A stretch of DNA of 64,000 nucleotides, from NCBI GenBank assembly GCA_965267185.1, contig OZ253937.1, positions 2,170,001 through 2,234,000 of the forward strand, given 5' to 3'. Below are positions 9,274 through 20,381 of this stretch, one piece after another. The notes beneath the pieces were generated by a model, which was not told the DNA's origin, searched no databases, and worked only from the letters and a program-made list of their open reading frames with translations. The first letter of the stretch is position 1. Each line of letters opens with the position of its first letter. The position numbers and the translations under genes are program-made. Origin of the DNA: G965267185 sp965267185. Lineage in GTDB: Bacteria > Pseudomonadota > Alphaproteobacteria > UBA6615.

Positions 9274-9442
9274 ATCATCCTCCACAACCCAGACATCTCG
9301 CACCGCAAACCGCGCTGGTGCGTTTTTATTATTTTTATCGTTTCACTTATCGGGCAGGAGAGTCCAGAGGAAAGGCCCACACCGTGGTTAACGGGCCAAT
9401 ATTTCCGCGATTTCGGTCAAAAATAGGCGTTACTGAGTAGAA

Positions 9443-10645
9443 CTAAGCCAGCGCGGCGCAAGCTCGCTGAATACGAATACAGGCCTCTTCCAGGAGGTCG
9501 GTCGCAGTGGCGTAGGAAATGCGGAAATTAGGCGACAGACCGAACGCCTCGCCATGCACGGCGGCCACACCTTCGGCTTCGAGGAAGTAGGTGACCACGT
9601 CCGCATCCGTTGTCAGCGTTTTGCCGTCGGGTGTTTTCTTACCAATCAGGCCGGCAACCGACGGGTAAACATAGAACGCGCCCTCTGGTGTGGCGCACTC
9701 AATGCCTGACGCCTGGTTGAGCATCGACACCACCAGGTCGCGGCGTTCTTTGAAGACCTTGTTATGCTCAGCGATAAAGTCCTGCGGTCCGACCAATGCT
9801 TCCACCGCCGCCCATTGCGATATCGTCGAAGTCGACGTGGTCGATTGCGACTGGATCATGTTCATGGCCTTGATCAACTCGACCGGCCCGGCCGCGTAGC
9901 CAACCCGCCAGCCCGTCATGCAATAGGCCTTGGACATGCCGTTCAGGGTCAACGTGCGTTCGAACAGCTCCGGCACCACCTGGGCGATCGTGGCGAATTC
10001 GAAATCGTCATAGACGATTTTCTCGTACATATCGTCGGGCATGATCCACACATGCTGGTGCCGCTTGAGCACCTCGCCCAGCGCCTTCAACTCGGCAATG
10101 GTGTAAGCCGCGCCGGACGGGTTGCACGGCGAGTTCATCATGAACCACTTAGTGTTCGGCGTAATCGCCGCCTCGAGCTGCTCCGGCGTGATTTTGAATC
10201 CGCTCTCCGCCGAGCACTCGACGACCACGGGCGTACCCTCGGATAACAAGGTTATGTCGGTGTACGATACCCAGTATGGCGCCGCGACAATCACTTCGTC
10301 GCCGGGATTCAGCGTCGCATTGAGCGCGTTGTAGATGGTTTGCTTACCACCACAGCCCACGCTTATCTGAGCCGGCGTGTAGGTCAGCCCATTGTCGGTC
10401 TTCAGTTTCTCGCAAATCGCCTCGCGCAACTGCGGGATCCCGGCCGGCGGCGCATACTTTGTTTTGCCTTCGGCCATCGCCCGGCTGGCAGCGTCCTTGA
10501 TATTCTGCGGCGTATCGAAATCGGGCTCGCCGGCGGCAAGACCGATAATGTCACGCCCCTGCGCCTTGAGCTCCTGCGAGAGCGTGTTGATGGCGATCGT
10601 CGGCGACGGTTTGATGCTGCTCAGGCGGTCGGCAAGAAAACCCAT
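9443..10645 (-). CDS. aatA: Pyridoxal-phosphate aspartate aminotransferase (class I/II, Ib subgroup)
   Basis: 400-residue fold-type I aminotransferase. IIGLAAGEPDFDTPQNIKDA is the N-terminal substrate loop; NSPCNPSGAAYT the conserved NPSG; LNGMSKAYCMTGWRVGYAAG contains the PLP-binding Lys of S-K-x-x-x-x-x-G-W-R; NFRISYATATDLLEE carries the C-terminal Arg that binds the alpha-carboxylate. This pattern is that of subgroup Ib aspartate (and prephenate) aminotransferases of Alphaproteobacteria, so aspartate/2-oxoglutarate transamination is the main expectation and arogenate formation is possible. It is monocistronic; the 257 bases upstream to 10902 show no other gene. Confidence 0.92.
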   Translation of the reverse strand: MGFLADRLSSIKPSPTIAINTLSQELKAQGRDIIGLAAGEPDFDTPQNIKDAASRAMAEGKTKYAPPAGIPQLREAICEKLKTDNGLTYTPAQISVGCGGKQTIYNALNATLNPGDEVIVAAPYWVSYTDITLLSEGTPVVVECSAESGFKITPEQLEAAITPNTKWFMMNSPCNPSGAAYTIAELKALGEVLKRHQHVWIMPDDMYEKIVYDDFEFATIAQVVPELFERTLTLNGMSKAYCMTGWRVGYAAGPVELIKAMNMIQSQSTTSTSTISQWAAVEALVGPQDFIAEHNKVFKERRDLVVSMLNQASGIECATPEGAFYVYPSVAGLIGKKTPDGKTLTTDADVVTYFLEAEGVAAVHGEAFGLSPNFRISYATATDLLEEACIRIQRACAALA

Positions 10646-10902
10646 ATCTCGATTCCGTTTACGCGGGCCGTAGTTTTCGCGAACTTAGAGCAGATCGCGG
10701 CGCAAGTCTTCAAAGGAGTTGTACGGATGGTCGCCAATCAAATAGCACGATGCGCCACCGGCTAGGGGAGTGGGGAAAGCCGGCAGCGCACCGCGATGTC
10801 ACGCAGACGGTGGCGGCTCAAAGAAGAACAGCCGACGTCCACAAGACGATTCTTACCTGACAGGTCCCGTATCGTGGGCGTACATTCGCAAGACCGAGTC
10901 GC

Positions 10903-11031
10903 CTACTCGGCCGCATTTTGATCTTCATGGCGAGGGGCACTCTGCTCATGCGACAGCCACGCGGCCACAAGCATGAACACCACCATTCCGCCACCTACAA
11001 TCAGGAGCACGATGATATTTTCAATCGGCAT
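10903..11031 (-). CDS. Small single-span membrane protein
   Basis: 42 residues: MPIENIIVLLIVGGGMVVFM, then LVAAWLSHEQSAPRHEDQNA and AE. One transmembrane helix (about residues 4-26) is followed by a charged, probably cytoplasmic tail. GGGAGGAGAG stands just before the ATG at 11031, a very strong ribosome binding site, so this short frame is likely real. Function is unknown. Its neighbours, aspartate aminotransferase and the divergent uvrB, give no clue. Confidence 0.7.
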   Translation of the reverse strand: MPIENIIVLLIVGGGMVVFMLVAAWLSHEQSAPRHEDQNAAE

Positions 11032-11203
11032 ATCTCTCCTCCCGGTCAGGTATACCGAGGAGGATATGCCGAGATTCGAAGCAGGCATTGATTTGGGTCA
11101 AACCGACTCGAAGCATGCCCCGATCAGCCGGAGAGCCCGACGGCGCGATTAGGGTTGGTCGGCGTACTGGCCTTTCCACACCTTGCCGCCCTATATAGAT
11201 GCC

Positions 11204-13441
<2,238 letters not shown>

Positions 13442-13554
13442 AGTATCACCAGCCCTTCACTGGGTTTACCGGCCACTGAAATTCAGCGTCGGACGCAAAT
13501 AAACTGACGCAATTAGTCCTGTATTTATTGCGCATAAATAAAATAAACTGAATA

Positions 13555-13657
13555 AAAATTTAACACAAAATCTAATTTAATCTTTATCTTTACCTGTATC
13601 ACTCGAAATTCTTCGGATTTATAATTCTGCCCGGTTCACAACACTTGGGCACCGATG
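13555..13657 (+). repeat. Upstream-region repeat, copy 1 (before first TadG-like gene)
   Basis: This AT-rich leader resembles 15200-15304, before the second TadG-like gene. Shared segments include AATTTAAC followed by AAAT..TA.TT.AATC, and, next to the start codon, TTAT.ATTC.GCCC.GTTC then ACA.TTG.GCACC.ATG. The likeness continues into the coding sequences, so the duplication unit included the promoter region. No obvious Shine-Dalgarno sequence precedes either ATG. Confidence 0.8.
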
Positions 13658-15079
13658 AGAATTTTGCCAAAAATCCGAACTCGAGCGGGACAAACCGCGC
13701 GCAAATTTGCCTCCGATCGCCGCGGCAATGTCTTGGTGACCTTCGCGTTTTCCACCGTGGTGTTATTGGGATTCATGGGGCTTTCGACCGATTCCGCGCT
13801 TGGCTTCCTGGTCAACTCCCGCATGTCGAAGGCCCTCGATGCCGCCGGCCTCGCCGCCGGGCGCTCCGCTCTATCCGCCGACCTCACGCAGGAAGCGCGC
13901 AACTTCTTTGACGCCAACTTCCCTGACGCGTTCCTGAGTTCAAGCGTCACCAGCTTCACGGTAACGCCCGATGCTAACAACGAGTTCATCACCCTAACGG
14001 CGTCGGCGACGATGCCAACAAGGTTTATGCGGCTCTTCGGGATCAACGAGGTCGATGTTAGCGCCCGCACAGTCGTCCACCGCCAAACACGTGGCATGGA
14101 GCTTGCGCTGGTGATGGATAACACCGGCTCGATGCGCTCGGGCGGCAAGATGGACGCTATGAAGGACGCCGCGCAGGACTTGGTCGACATTCTGTATGCC
14201 GGCAACGAGACCTTGCCCAATTTCTGGGTCAGCCTGGTGCCCTACACGGCAACCGTGAACATCGGTAACGCACACACAGCCTGGCTCGATGGCGGAGACC
14301 AATATTTCGACGTTCCCAGCCCCTTCGACCCGACGGTCTGGAAGGGCTGCGTGGAAGCGCGCGCCGCGCCGCTCGATCAAGACGATACCCCCCCGAACCT
14401 CGCGCCGTTCACCTCGTTCCTCTATGAGGCGGACGTCGACAACGTCTGGCCCGCGGTCGACGAAGCCAACGATGCGAAGAATAACGGAACCGGCCCCAAC
14501 CTTGGTTGTGGCCCCGCCATAACCCCGCTGGTCGCCGATAAAACGACGGTGACCGCAGCAATCGCGGAAATGCTGCCTTGGCATAGGGGCGGCACCACCG
14601 GCAACCTCGGATTAATCTGGGGCTGGCGGGTACTATCCCCAAGCTGGCAAGGCCTGTGGGGCGATCCGAGTAGCCCGCTTGCCTATGATACGCCGTTGAT
14701 CGACAAAGTCGTGGTGATCCTCACCGATGGTCAGAACCAGTTTTACGACTGGCCCAGCCACGGCCCCACCGGCACCGGGCCAGACGGCTCCGACTACACC
14801 GCCTACGGCCGACTGGGGGAATTTGGGTTCGCCACCCTGGATGACGGGCGGGAGGAAATCGACCAACGCTTCTCCAATATCTGCGAGGCGATGAAGCTGG
14901 AGGGCATCCTGCTCTATACGATTACCTTCGGGTCGACCCCCAACACGGACACCCAGACGTTGTACCGAAACTGCGCAAGCGATCCGCTGAATTACTTTCA
15001 TGCGCCCAACAACGCGACCCTGGAGACCGCGTTCCACGCCATCGCCGAACAGCTCAGTAATCTGCGGATTGCCGAGTAG
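13655..15079 (+). CDS. TadG-like pilus-assembly protein with von Willebrand factor A domain, copy 1
   Basis: 474 residues. The N-terminal SDRRGNVLVTFAFSTVVLLG is the TadE/TadG-type membrane anchor, preceded by a basic tail. The rest should be exported. ELALVMDNTGSMRSGGKMDA holds a metal-ion-dependent adhesion site of form D-x-T-x-S (Asp155, Thr157, Ser159), and KVVVILTDGQNQF is the later vWA strand with T-D-G. Conserved cysteines (WKGCVEARAAP, NLGCGPAI, NICEAM, YRNCAS) may form disulfides. TadG-like proteins act in Flp/tight-adherence pilus assembly, but no TadA ATPase, secretin or Flp pilin gene is in the window, so this is an orphan cluster. It is a tandem duplicate of the next gene. Confidence 0.88.
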   Translation: MRILPKIRTRAGQTARKFASDRRGNVLVTFAFSTVVLLGFMGLSTDSALGFLVNSRMSKALDAAGLAAGRSALSADLTQEARNFFDANFPDAFLSSSVTSFTVTPDANNEFITLTASATMPTRFMRLFGINEVDVSARTVVHRQTRGMELALVMDNTGSMRSGGKMDAMKDAAQDLVDILYAGNETLPNFWVSLVPYTATVNIGNAHTAWLDGGDQYFDVPSPFDPTVWKGCVEARAAPLDQDDTPPNLAPFTSFLYEADVDNVWPAVDEANDAKNNGTGPNLGCGPAITPLVADKTTVTAAIAEMLPWHRGGTTGNLGLIWGWRVLSPSWQGLWGDPSSPLAYDTPLIDKVVVILTDGQNQFYDWPSHGPTGTGPDGSDYTAYGRLGEFGFATLDDGREEIDQRFSNICEAMKLEGILLYTITFGSTPNTDTQTLYRNCASDPLNYFHAPNNATLETAFHAIAEQLSNLRIAE

Positions 15080-15199
15080 GTGCGAATTCACGGTGTTATC
15101 GCGTGTACTCGATAATAGAAAATTGATACCGAATTTGCCGATGTTCAATAATACAGCCAAAAATAAGCCAATTTATAATAGTAAACAAAGTATTAAGAA

Positions 15200-15304
15200 T
15201 ATAAATTTAACGCTAAATTTAGTTGAATCGCTATTTATATTGGTGTTCCGCGGGCCTGTCCGAACTTATTATTCGGCCCCGTTCGCTACATTTGAGCACC
15301 AATG
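15200..15304 (+). repeat. Upstream-region repeat, copy 2 (before second TadG-like gene)
   Basis: Partner of 13555-13657. The last 40 bases before ATG 15302 align with copy 1 with only scattered substitutions, and the AT-rich block at 15200-15240 aligns with 13555-13600. Each TadG gene therefore appears to have its own promoter. The 120 bases before this repeat are low in GC and contain no gene. Confidence 0.8.
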
Positions 15305-16726
15305 GATTTTCTACCGAGATTTCGGAAGAAAGCGTGGGGCACCGTCCACAACTTCGTTGGGGATCGGCGCGGCAATGTTTTGATTACCTTCGCGTTCTCC
15401 AGCGTCATGTTGCTTGGCTTTATGGGCCTTTCGACCGATTCCGCTTTGGGTTTTCTGGTTAACGCCAGAATGTCGAAGGCGCTCGACGCCGCCGGCCTCG
15501 CTGCTGGCCGCTCGGCCCTTTCGGCTGACGTCACTCAGGAAGCGCGCGATTTTTTTGACGCAAACTTCCCGGACTCGTTCCTCGGCGCCAACGTTACCCA
15601 GTTTCAAGTCACCCCCGACGCCAACAACGAGTTCATTACGCTATCGGCATCGGCAACGATGCCGACGAAATTCATGCGGCTGTTCGGGATCAACCAGGTC
15701 TCGGTCAGCGCACGCACGGTCATTCATCGTCAAACCCGCGGTATGGAGCTGGTTCTGGTGATGGATAACACCGGCTCGATGCGCTCAGGCAGCCCCAGCA
15801 AGATGGAGACCATGAAGGCGGCGGCGCAGAATCTGCTCAACATTCTGTACGCCGGCAACGAAACCTTGCCCAATTTCTGGGTCAGCCTGGTGCCCTTCAC
15901 GGCCACCGTTAATATCGGAACTGCGAACTCGGCCTGGCTCGCGGACACCGATCGATATTTCGATTCGCCCGACCCGTTCGATCCGACAAATTGGAAGGGT
16001 TGCGTGGAAGCCCGCGCCGCGCCGCTAGATCAAACCGATACGCCGCCGACGGTCGACAAGTTCACCAGTTTCTTCTGGGCTCCCGCCTCCGACAATGAGT
16101 GGCCTCCGGTCGACGAAGCGCAGGAAGCGGGCAATGATGGGACCGGCCCGAACCTCAACTGCGCCTCCGCGATCACGCCACTGACGGCGGAATACTCGAC
16201 GCTGACGGCCGCCGTCAGCGAAATGAATTTCTGGCGCCGCGGCGGCACTGCTGCCAATCTTGGCTTGGCCTGGGGGTGGCGCGCCATTTCGCCCCAATGG
16301 CGCGGCCTGTGGAATGTCTCCAACCCCGATCCCGATCTTCAGCTTCCGCTCGATTACGACCATCCGCTGATCGACAAGGTCGCTGTCGTTTTGACCGACG
16401 GTCAAAACCAGTTTGCCGGCTCGAGCCCTGGGGGCTCCGACTACACGGCCTATGGGCGGCTCAACGATTTCGGTTTCACGAGCAAAAACGATGCGCGAGC
16501 CGAACTCGACACCCGCCTCACCGCTACCTGCGAGGCGATGAAAGCAAACGGAATTATCCTCTACACAATCACGTTCGGCTCGACGCCCAACACGTCGACG
16601 CAAACGCTTTTCCGTAATTGCGCAACAGTGCCGGCCAACTACTTCCATGCGCCCACCAACGCACAGTTAGCAACGGCATTTCAGGCGATCGCCGAACAAC
16701 TCAGCAACCTGCGGATAGCCGAATGA
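15302..16726 (+). CDS. TadG-like pilus-assembly protein with von Willebrand factor A domain, copy 2
   Basis: 474 residues, the same length as copy 1 and colinear with it. From GDRRGNVLITFAFSSVMLLG through LGFLVNARMSKALDAAGLAA to VLVMDNTGSMRSGS only scattered residues differ. The MIDAS (Asp155, Thr157, Ser159), the K-V-A-V-V-L-T-D-G-Q strand and the cysteines are all retained. Divergence is largest in the loop after the MIDAS and around residues 240-260 and 330-370, consistent with surface-exposed variable parts. The stop TGA overlaps the ATG of the following TadE-like gene (ATGA), indicating translational coupling. The duplication suggests heteromeric or dose-dependent use (inference). Confidence 0.88.
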   Translation: MDFLPRFRKKAWGTVHNFVGDRRGNVLITFAFSSVMLLGFMGLSTDSALGFLVNARMSKALDAAGLAAGRSALSADVTQEARDFFDANFPDSFLGANVTQFQVTPDANNEFITLSASATMPTKFMRLFGINQVSVSARTVIHRQTRGMELVLVMDNTGSMRSGSPSKMETMKAAAQNLLNILYAGNETLPNFWVSLVPFTATVNIGTANSAWLADTDRYFDSPDPFDPTNWKGCVEARAAPLDQTDTPPTVDKFTSFFWAPASDNEWPPVDEAQEAGNDGTGPNLNCASAITPLTAEYSTLTAAVSEMNFWRRGGTAANLGLAWGWRAISPQWRGLWNVSNPDPDLQLPLDYDHPLIDKVAVVLTDGQNQFAGSSPGGSDYTAYGRLNDFGFTSKNDARAELDTRLTATCEAMKANGIILYTITFGSTPNTSTQTLFRNCATVPANYFHAPTNAQLATAFQAIAEQLSNLRIAE

Positions 16727-17268
16727 TGAGACGTCTATGGAAAAACGAGGACGGTGCAGCCGCGGTCGAGTTCGGTCTCGTCGCAGTGCCGTTTATTACG
16801 ATCATTTTCGGGATTGTCGAGTTCGCGGTAATTCTGTTTCTGAACTCGTCGCTCGAAGCTGGGGTCATCAATGCGTCGCGTTATGCGGTGACCGGGTCCA
16901 CGCTGCCCGGCATTACCCGCGAGGAGCGGGTGGTCCAAGTCCTCAACCAGCATGGGTTCGGGCTGGTCAACTTGGACACGTCGAATGTGACCACGCTCGT
17001 CTACCCGAACTTTGCCTCGATTGGTCAGCCCGAGCCATACACCGACGAAAACACCAACGGTAGCTATGACGACGGCGAAGCTTTTACCGACGTCAACGGC
17101 AATGGGAGCTGGGACGCCGATATGGGTCTCGCAGGACTCGGCGGCGCTGGCGACATCGTCGTTTACAACGTCAACTATACGTGGGGCCTGCTGACCGGCC
17201 TGTTCCAGCCACTTATCGGCGACATTACGCTGACGAGCAGTGTCGCGGTCCGCAACGAGCCCTTCTAG
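16723..17268 (+). CDS. TadE-like protein with calcium-loop-like repeats
   Basis: 181 residues from an ATG overlapping the previous stop (a second ATG follows immediately). GAAAVEFGLVAVPFITIIFG is the TadE signature, with the conserved Glu inside a single N-terminal membrane helix as in pseudopilins. In the exported part, two acidic loops, DENTNGSYDDGE and DVNGNGSWDADMG, look like EF-hand or dockerin-type calcium-binding loops. WGLLTGLFQPLIGDITLTSS is the family's C-terminal strand. TadE proteins are minor pseudopilins of Tad pili. The loops suggest calcium-dependent folding outside the cytoplasm (inference). Confidence 0.87.
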   Translation: MMRRLWKNEDGAAAVEFGLVAVPFITIIFGIVEFAVILFLNSSLEAGVINASRYAVTGSTLPGITREERVVQVLNQHGFGLVNLDTSNVTTLVYPNFASIGQPEPYTDENTNGSYDDGEAFTDVNGNGSWDADMGLAGLGGAGDIVVYNVNYTWGLLTGLFQPLIGDITLTSSVAVRNEPF

Positions 17269-17292
17269 TCAGACGGTGGGGAGAGCACCGAC

Positions 17293-17847
17293 ATGATTCA
17301 ACAGATTAGAGCATTAGTCGCAGACCGTCGTGGCTCCAGCCTGGTGGAGTTCGGCCTGCTTCTGCCGGTTATCATGTTCCTGTTCATGGCGGGGATCGAT
17401 GTCGGCAGACTGGCGTTGGTCAACTTGAAGACCTACAACGCGGCCGCGTCGATGGCGGACCTTACCAGTCGTGACCGAACGCTTACTGTAGCGAGCCTCA
17501 ACGACCTCTTCGGCGCTGCCGGCCAAATCATGCGGCCCTTCGACATTGCCACCAACGGCACGGTTATCCTTACCGGGGTTAGCGCCACCGTCGACGACGA
17601 TCCCCGTATTTTTTGGCAGTCCGCGGGCTCCGGCACGCTACCGGCCGTTAGCTCCATAGGAACGGTAGTAAACGACCCCGCCGTCTTGCCGGCCGGGATC
17701 ACAGTGGATGCCGACGAAACCATCATTGTCGCCGAGGTCTTCTACCGCCTGGAGCCGTTTTTCGGAGTTCCCATCTCAACCACGACCGTCCGGCATGTGG
17801 CCTACTACCGTCCGCGCCTGGGAACGCTGCAAACGATCGATCCCTAG
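17293..17847 (+). CDS. TadE/TadF-like pseudopilin
   Basis: 184 residues. RRGSSLVEFGLLLPVIMFLF is a TadE-type helix with the conserved Glu. The exported part includes NLKTYNAAASMADLTSRDRT and ends with VRHVAYYRPRLGTL. It lies 24 bp after the previous gene in the same direction and closes the four-gene cluster. GGGGAGAG precedes the ATG. It probably assembles with the two vWA proteins and the other TadE-like protein in the periplasm or envelope, but the pilin and motor must be encoded elsewhere if this is a true Tad system. Confidence 0.83.
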   Translation: MIQQIRALVADRRGSSLVEFGLLLPVIMFLFMAGIDVGRLALVNLKTYNAAASMADLTSRDRTLTVASLNDLFGAAGQIMRPFDIATNGTVILTGVSATVDDDPRIFWQSAGSGTLPAVSSIGTVVNDPAVLPAGITVDADETIIVAEVFYRLEPFFGVPISTTTVRHVAYYRPRLGTLQTIDP

Positions 17848-17905
17848 TCGCCACTGCAGCCGGACCTACTTAGATTCTTAGGCGGTTCAGGACAAATTGG
17901 CGAGC

Positions 17906-18871
17906 TTAGAGCGAGCCGTTTTTCGTGAACGCCTTGTATATCGGAACCGGCAGATATTGGAGCCGGTCCGGGTATAGCGCCACGCCATCAGCAGCCGTAA
18001 ACATGAGACCGGCTGCGCGTTTCCGGCCCGGGCGCAGTGATGTGACCGGATACATCGCACCATTGATGCGAATTTGCAGCGGGGCGAAACAGCGTATCCG
18101 CCGGAGTATTTCCGCAGCCGTAAGTTCTCGAGGATCGTCGATAGTCCAAATTTCGGCAGAAGCTTTGCCGGAAAAATACGAACCGCTACCCGGTTGTGCG
18201 ATGGCCTCGAGCTGTCCTGATGTCATCGCTGCCAACACCTCCTTAACGTCGCGCTGAGCCGCCTTGATTTTACGGCGCTCCACTGCGGGCGAGCATTCGT
18301 CGGGTAGAACCGGAACACGGCCCCGCAGAATAATCGGTCCGGTATCGATGTCGCGGTCCATTACGTGGAACGCATAGCCGGAAAATTCTTCTCCTCGGTA
18401 GATCGACCAATGGGTCGCCCATAACCCCTTGTAATCGGGCAAGTAACCATTATGAAAATTGACTGCAACGTCGAACGTATTGAGCAGGTCGTTTCCCCAG
18501 ATCTGCAGACATCCCAACGACAGTGCTAACGTTGGCGCGTAACGGTCGCGCAAGGTTTGAACAAACGCCGGGTCGTTTATTTGATACTGCGGCGGGGTGA
18601 TGACCTCCGCGCCGTACTTTTTCGCAACGCTCGTGATCGTCTTGAATTTGGGATGCTCGAAATCGCGCACCGCACCCGGATTGAACAGCGCCTTTCCCAG
18701 AAAAACTCCTGCCGATCGGATGATCTGGTCAGGTCTTGGCGCATCCTCCGACGTCACACAAACCGAAATCGATTCGATATCGTTCGATTCATTGGCTGCT
18801 TTTAGGAACGCCTCCGTCATGGCAGGCGACCAATCGACTTCCGGGCCGGCAAAAACAATCAGATTGCACAT
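17906..18871 (-). CDS. Formyltransferase family protein (Fmt/ArnA-like fold)
   Basis: 321 residues with the 10-formyl-tetrahydrofolate-dependent formyltransferase core. VNFHNGYLPDYKGLWATHWS contains the catalytic Asn and His (N-F-H), and DRDIDTGPIILRGRVPV the third catalytic Asp. The N-terminus MCNLIVFAG is short and the C-terminus (ITAA-type ILRRIRCFAPLQIRINGAMY) resembles the Fmt C-domain. It is unlikely to be the housekeeping Met-tRNA formyltransferase: there is no def neighbour and many Fmt residues are missing. A sugar-nucleotide or metabolite formyltransferase is more likely. The next gene in the operon is a GNAT/FemAB-like acyltransferase, so the pair may decorate a glycan or amino-sugar (inference). 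Confidence 0.8.
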   Translation of the reverse strand: MCNLIVFAGPEVDWSPAMTEAFLKAANESNDIESISVCVTSEDAPRPDQIIRSAGVFLGKALFNPGAVRDFEHPKFKTITSVAKKYGAEVITPPQYQINDPAFVQTLRDRYAPTLALSLGCLQIWGNDLLNTFDVAVNFHNGYLPDYKGLWATHWSIYRGEEFSGYAFHVMDRDIDTGPIILRGRVPVLPDECSPAVERRKIKAAQRDVKEVLAAMTSGQLEAIAQPGSGSYFSGKASAEIWTIDDPRELTAAEILRRIRCFAPLQIRINGAMYPVTSLRPGRKRAAGLMFTAADGVALYPDRLQYLPVPIYKAFTKNGSL

Positions 18872-18914
18872 GAAACGGTTCGTATATCGGGAGCAAGGCC
18901 GCTTTGGAACATCG

Positions 18915-20186
18915 TCAGCGCCACAGCACGCGGCGCAACCGTTCTTTCAAGCCAAAGCGATCGAGCAACTGACCCACTGCCTCCGAGGCAGCATTAGCCA
19001 TTTTCAGGGTTATGAACTCGGCGTAGCCGAGCACCGAATGCGGGAAAAGATAGAAATGGCGCTCCTCGCGGTGCGCGTTGCTGAACCGGTCTTTGTTGAA
19101 TGAATCGCCGTATAGGAAGTCGACCGTCCGAACTTCGGGTTCGGAGTTAATCAAATCCTGCAGAATCAAAAGATCGAGCTTGTTTCCCACCGAATACTGG
19201 GACCATTCGGGGTCGTAACCAGGGTCATGAGCATAGAAAGTACCGTTATACTTGTAACCAATCTGATAGGCGATCGGCTTATCCCCACTAAAAAGGACGT
19301 AGCACAACAACGAAGCCCGGTCGGCGGCCAGCTTGAACCGTTCGGTCAGCGCCTTCCGGTCGCGCAACCCCAGGCCCAACTTCTTCCATTGATAGGTTTT
19401 GCGTGAGATCGCGATCGAGGCTTCCAGAAACGGGTCTATGTGTTCATGTGAGACAAAACGTGAGAGTCTGATTTCGGCAATGGACGCTGACGCTAGTTTC
19501 CTTTCGAGGCGGCGCACGTTCGCGCGCGTTTTCTTGCTGAGACTCGCGATGTACGCATCGAAAGAGTCGGGCAGCTGAATGAGACGGCGGCGATAACGCG
19601 GCCCATATCCCAAAACGAGGCACGGCAGCTGGGATGCGCTATCACAAAGGATATCGAATAACGCTGAGTCGGCACGGCTACCCAGTACAAACAGCACACC
19701 TCGGCGCGGCAGAGACCGGAAAATCGTAGTAATTAAATCCCGCGTTAGTCGATCTTCCTGGTTACGAGCAGAACCCGAAAATACTGGACACCCGGCTAGC
19801 TGGTGGCGTTCAACCGGCCACGAGGCCAGAGTCCAATTTCCCAACTCGAGATTCAATTTGGATTTGCCAGCCGTTAGGGCCGCTATGCCAACGATCTCGT
19901 TTTGCCCCGAGCAGACCCAAATCTTCGCAATATCATCAGGGTTGGCGCAGCTCGCGATCGCCCAATCTACGTCATTCTCGAGCGTCGATCGCTCGTCCTC
20001 CCGCACGATACGCAACGCCGCTTCCCGTACGCCGGAAAGCGCGGCTTGGTCCCTTAGGTCCAGCAAATGCCACTGGAAATTCCGGGACACCGCATCGGTA
20101 GCCGCAGCGCCTTGACGTGCCAGATGTTTCGGTTGCCCAGTACTCATGTTTCCGGAACACTCACGGGAAGAAACCGAGTTTGCCAT
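18915..20186 (-). CDS. GNAT/FemAB-like acyltransferase (CelD/BioF2 type)
   Basis: 423 residues with the acetyltransferase domain of the type found in cellulose- and exopolysaccharide-related proteins (PF13480-like). SFDAYIASLSKKTRANVRRL followed by ERKL is the typical D-x-Y-L-x-x-L-x-x-K-x-R-x-x-x-R-R segment, and YKYNGTFYAHDPGYDPEWSQ then YSVGNKLDLLILQDLI the second-half G-x-x-L motif. The start is uncertain: neither ATG 20186 nor ATG 20147 (MSTGQPKH) has a clear ribosome site, and the later one may be correct. It lies 43 bp upstream of the formyltransferase gene and is probably co-transcribed with it. Substrate unknown. Confidence 0.75.
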   Translation of the reverse strand: MANSVSSRECSGNMSTGQPKHLARQGAAATDAVSRNFQWHLLDLRDQAALSGVREAALRIVREDERSTLENDVDWAIASCANPDDIAKIWVCSGQNEIVGIAALTAGKSKLNLELGNWTLASWPVERHQLAGCPVFSGSARNQEDRLTRDLITTIFRSLPRRGVLFVLGSRADSALFDILCDSASQLPCLVLGYGPRYRRRLIQLPDSFDAYIASLSKKTRANVRRLERKLASASIAEIRLSRFVSHEHIDPFLEASIAISRKTYQWKKLGLGLRDRKALTERFKLAADRASLLCYVLFSGDKPIAYQIGYKYNGTFYAHDPGYDPEWSQYSVGNKLDLLILQDLINSEPEVRTVDFLYGDSFNKDRFSNAHREERHFYLFPHSVLGYAEFITLKMANAASEAVGQLLDRFGLKERLRRVLWR

Positions 20187-20381
20187 TCGAGCGAGGGACG
20201 TCGTTCTTGATATGGAAATGGCGGATCTCGGTCCGCTCTTGTTGGGTCTCTGGCCATATTATCGCCGACTCGTTAACGCTGCCTTTTCCAGAGAGTAAAC
20301 GGCCAAAAACAGCCTGAAGCCCGCATTGGGAATCCCAGCACAACGCCTGACGGCAGAACTCAAACTGAGGGGCTACCTCCG

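Noticed and set aside
10646..10902. Short open frames between aspartate aminotransferase and the small membrane protein gene
   Set aside because: A 12-codon frame after AAAGGAG near 10727 and others lack conserved content or length; nothing can be supported.
11080..11203. SOS box upstream of uvrB
   Set aside because: I looked for GTTC-N7-GTTC and its inverse and found no acceptable match.
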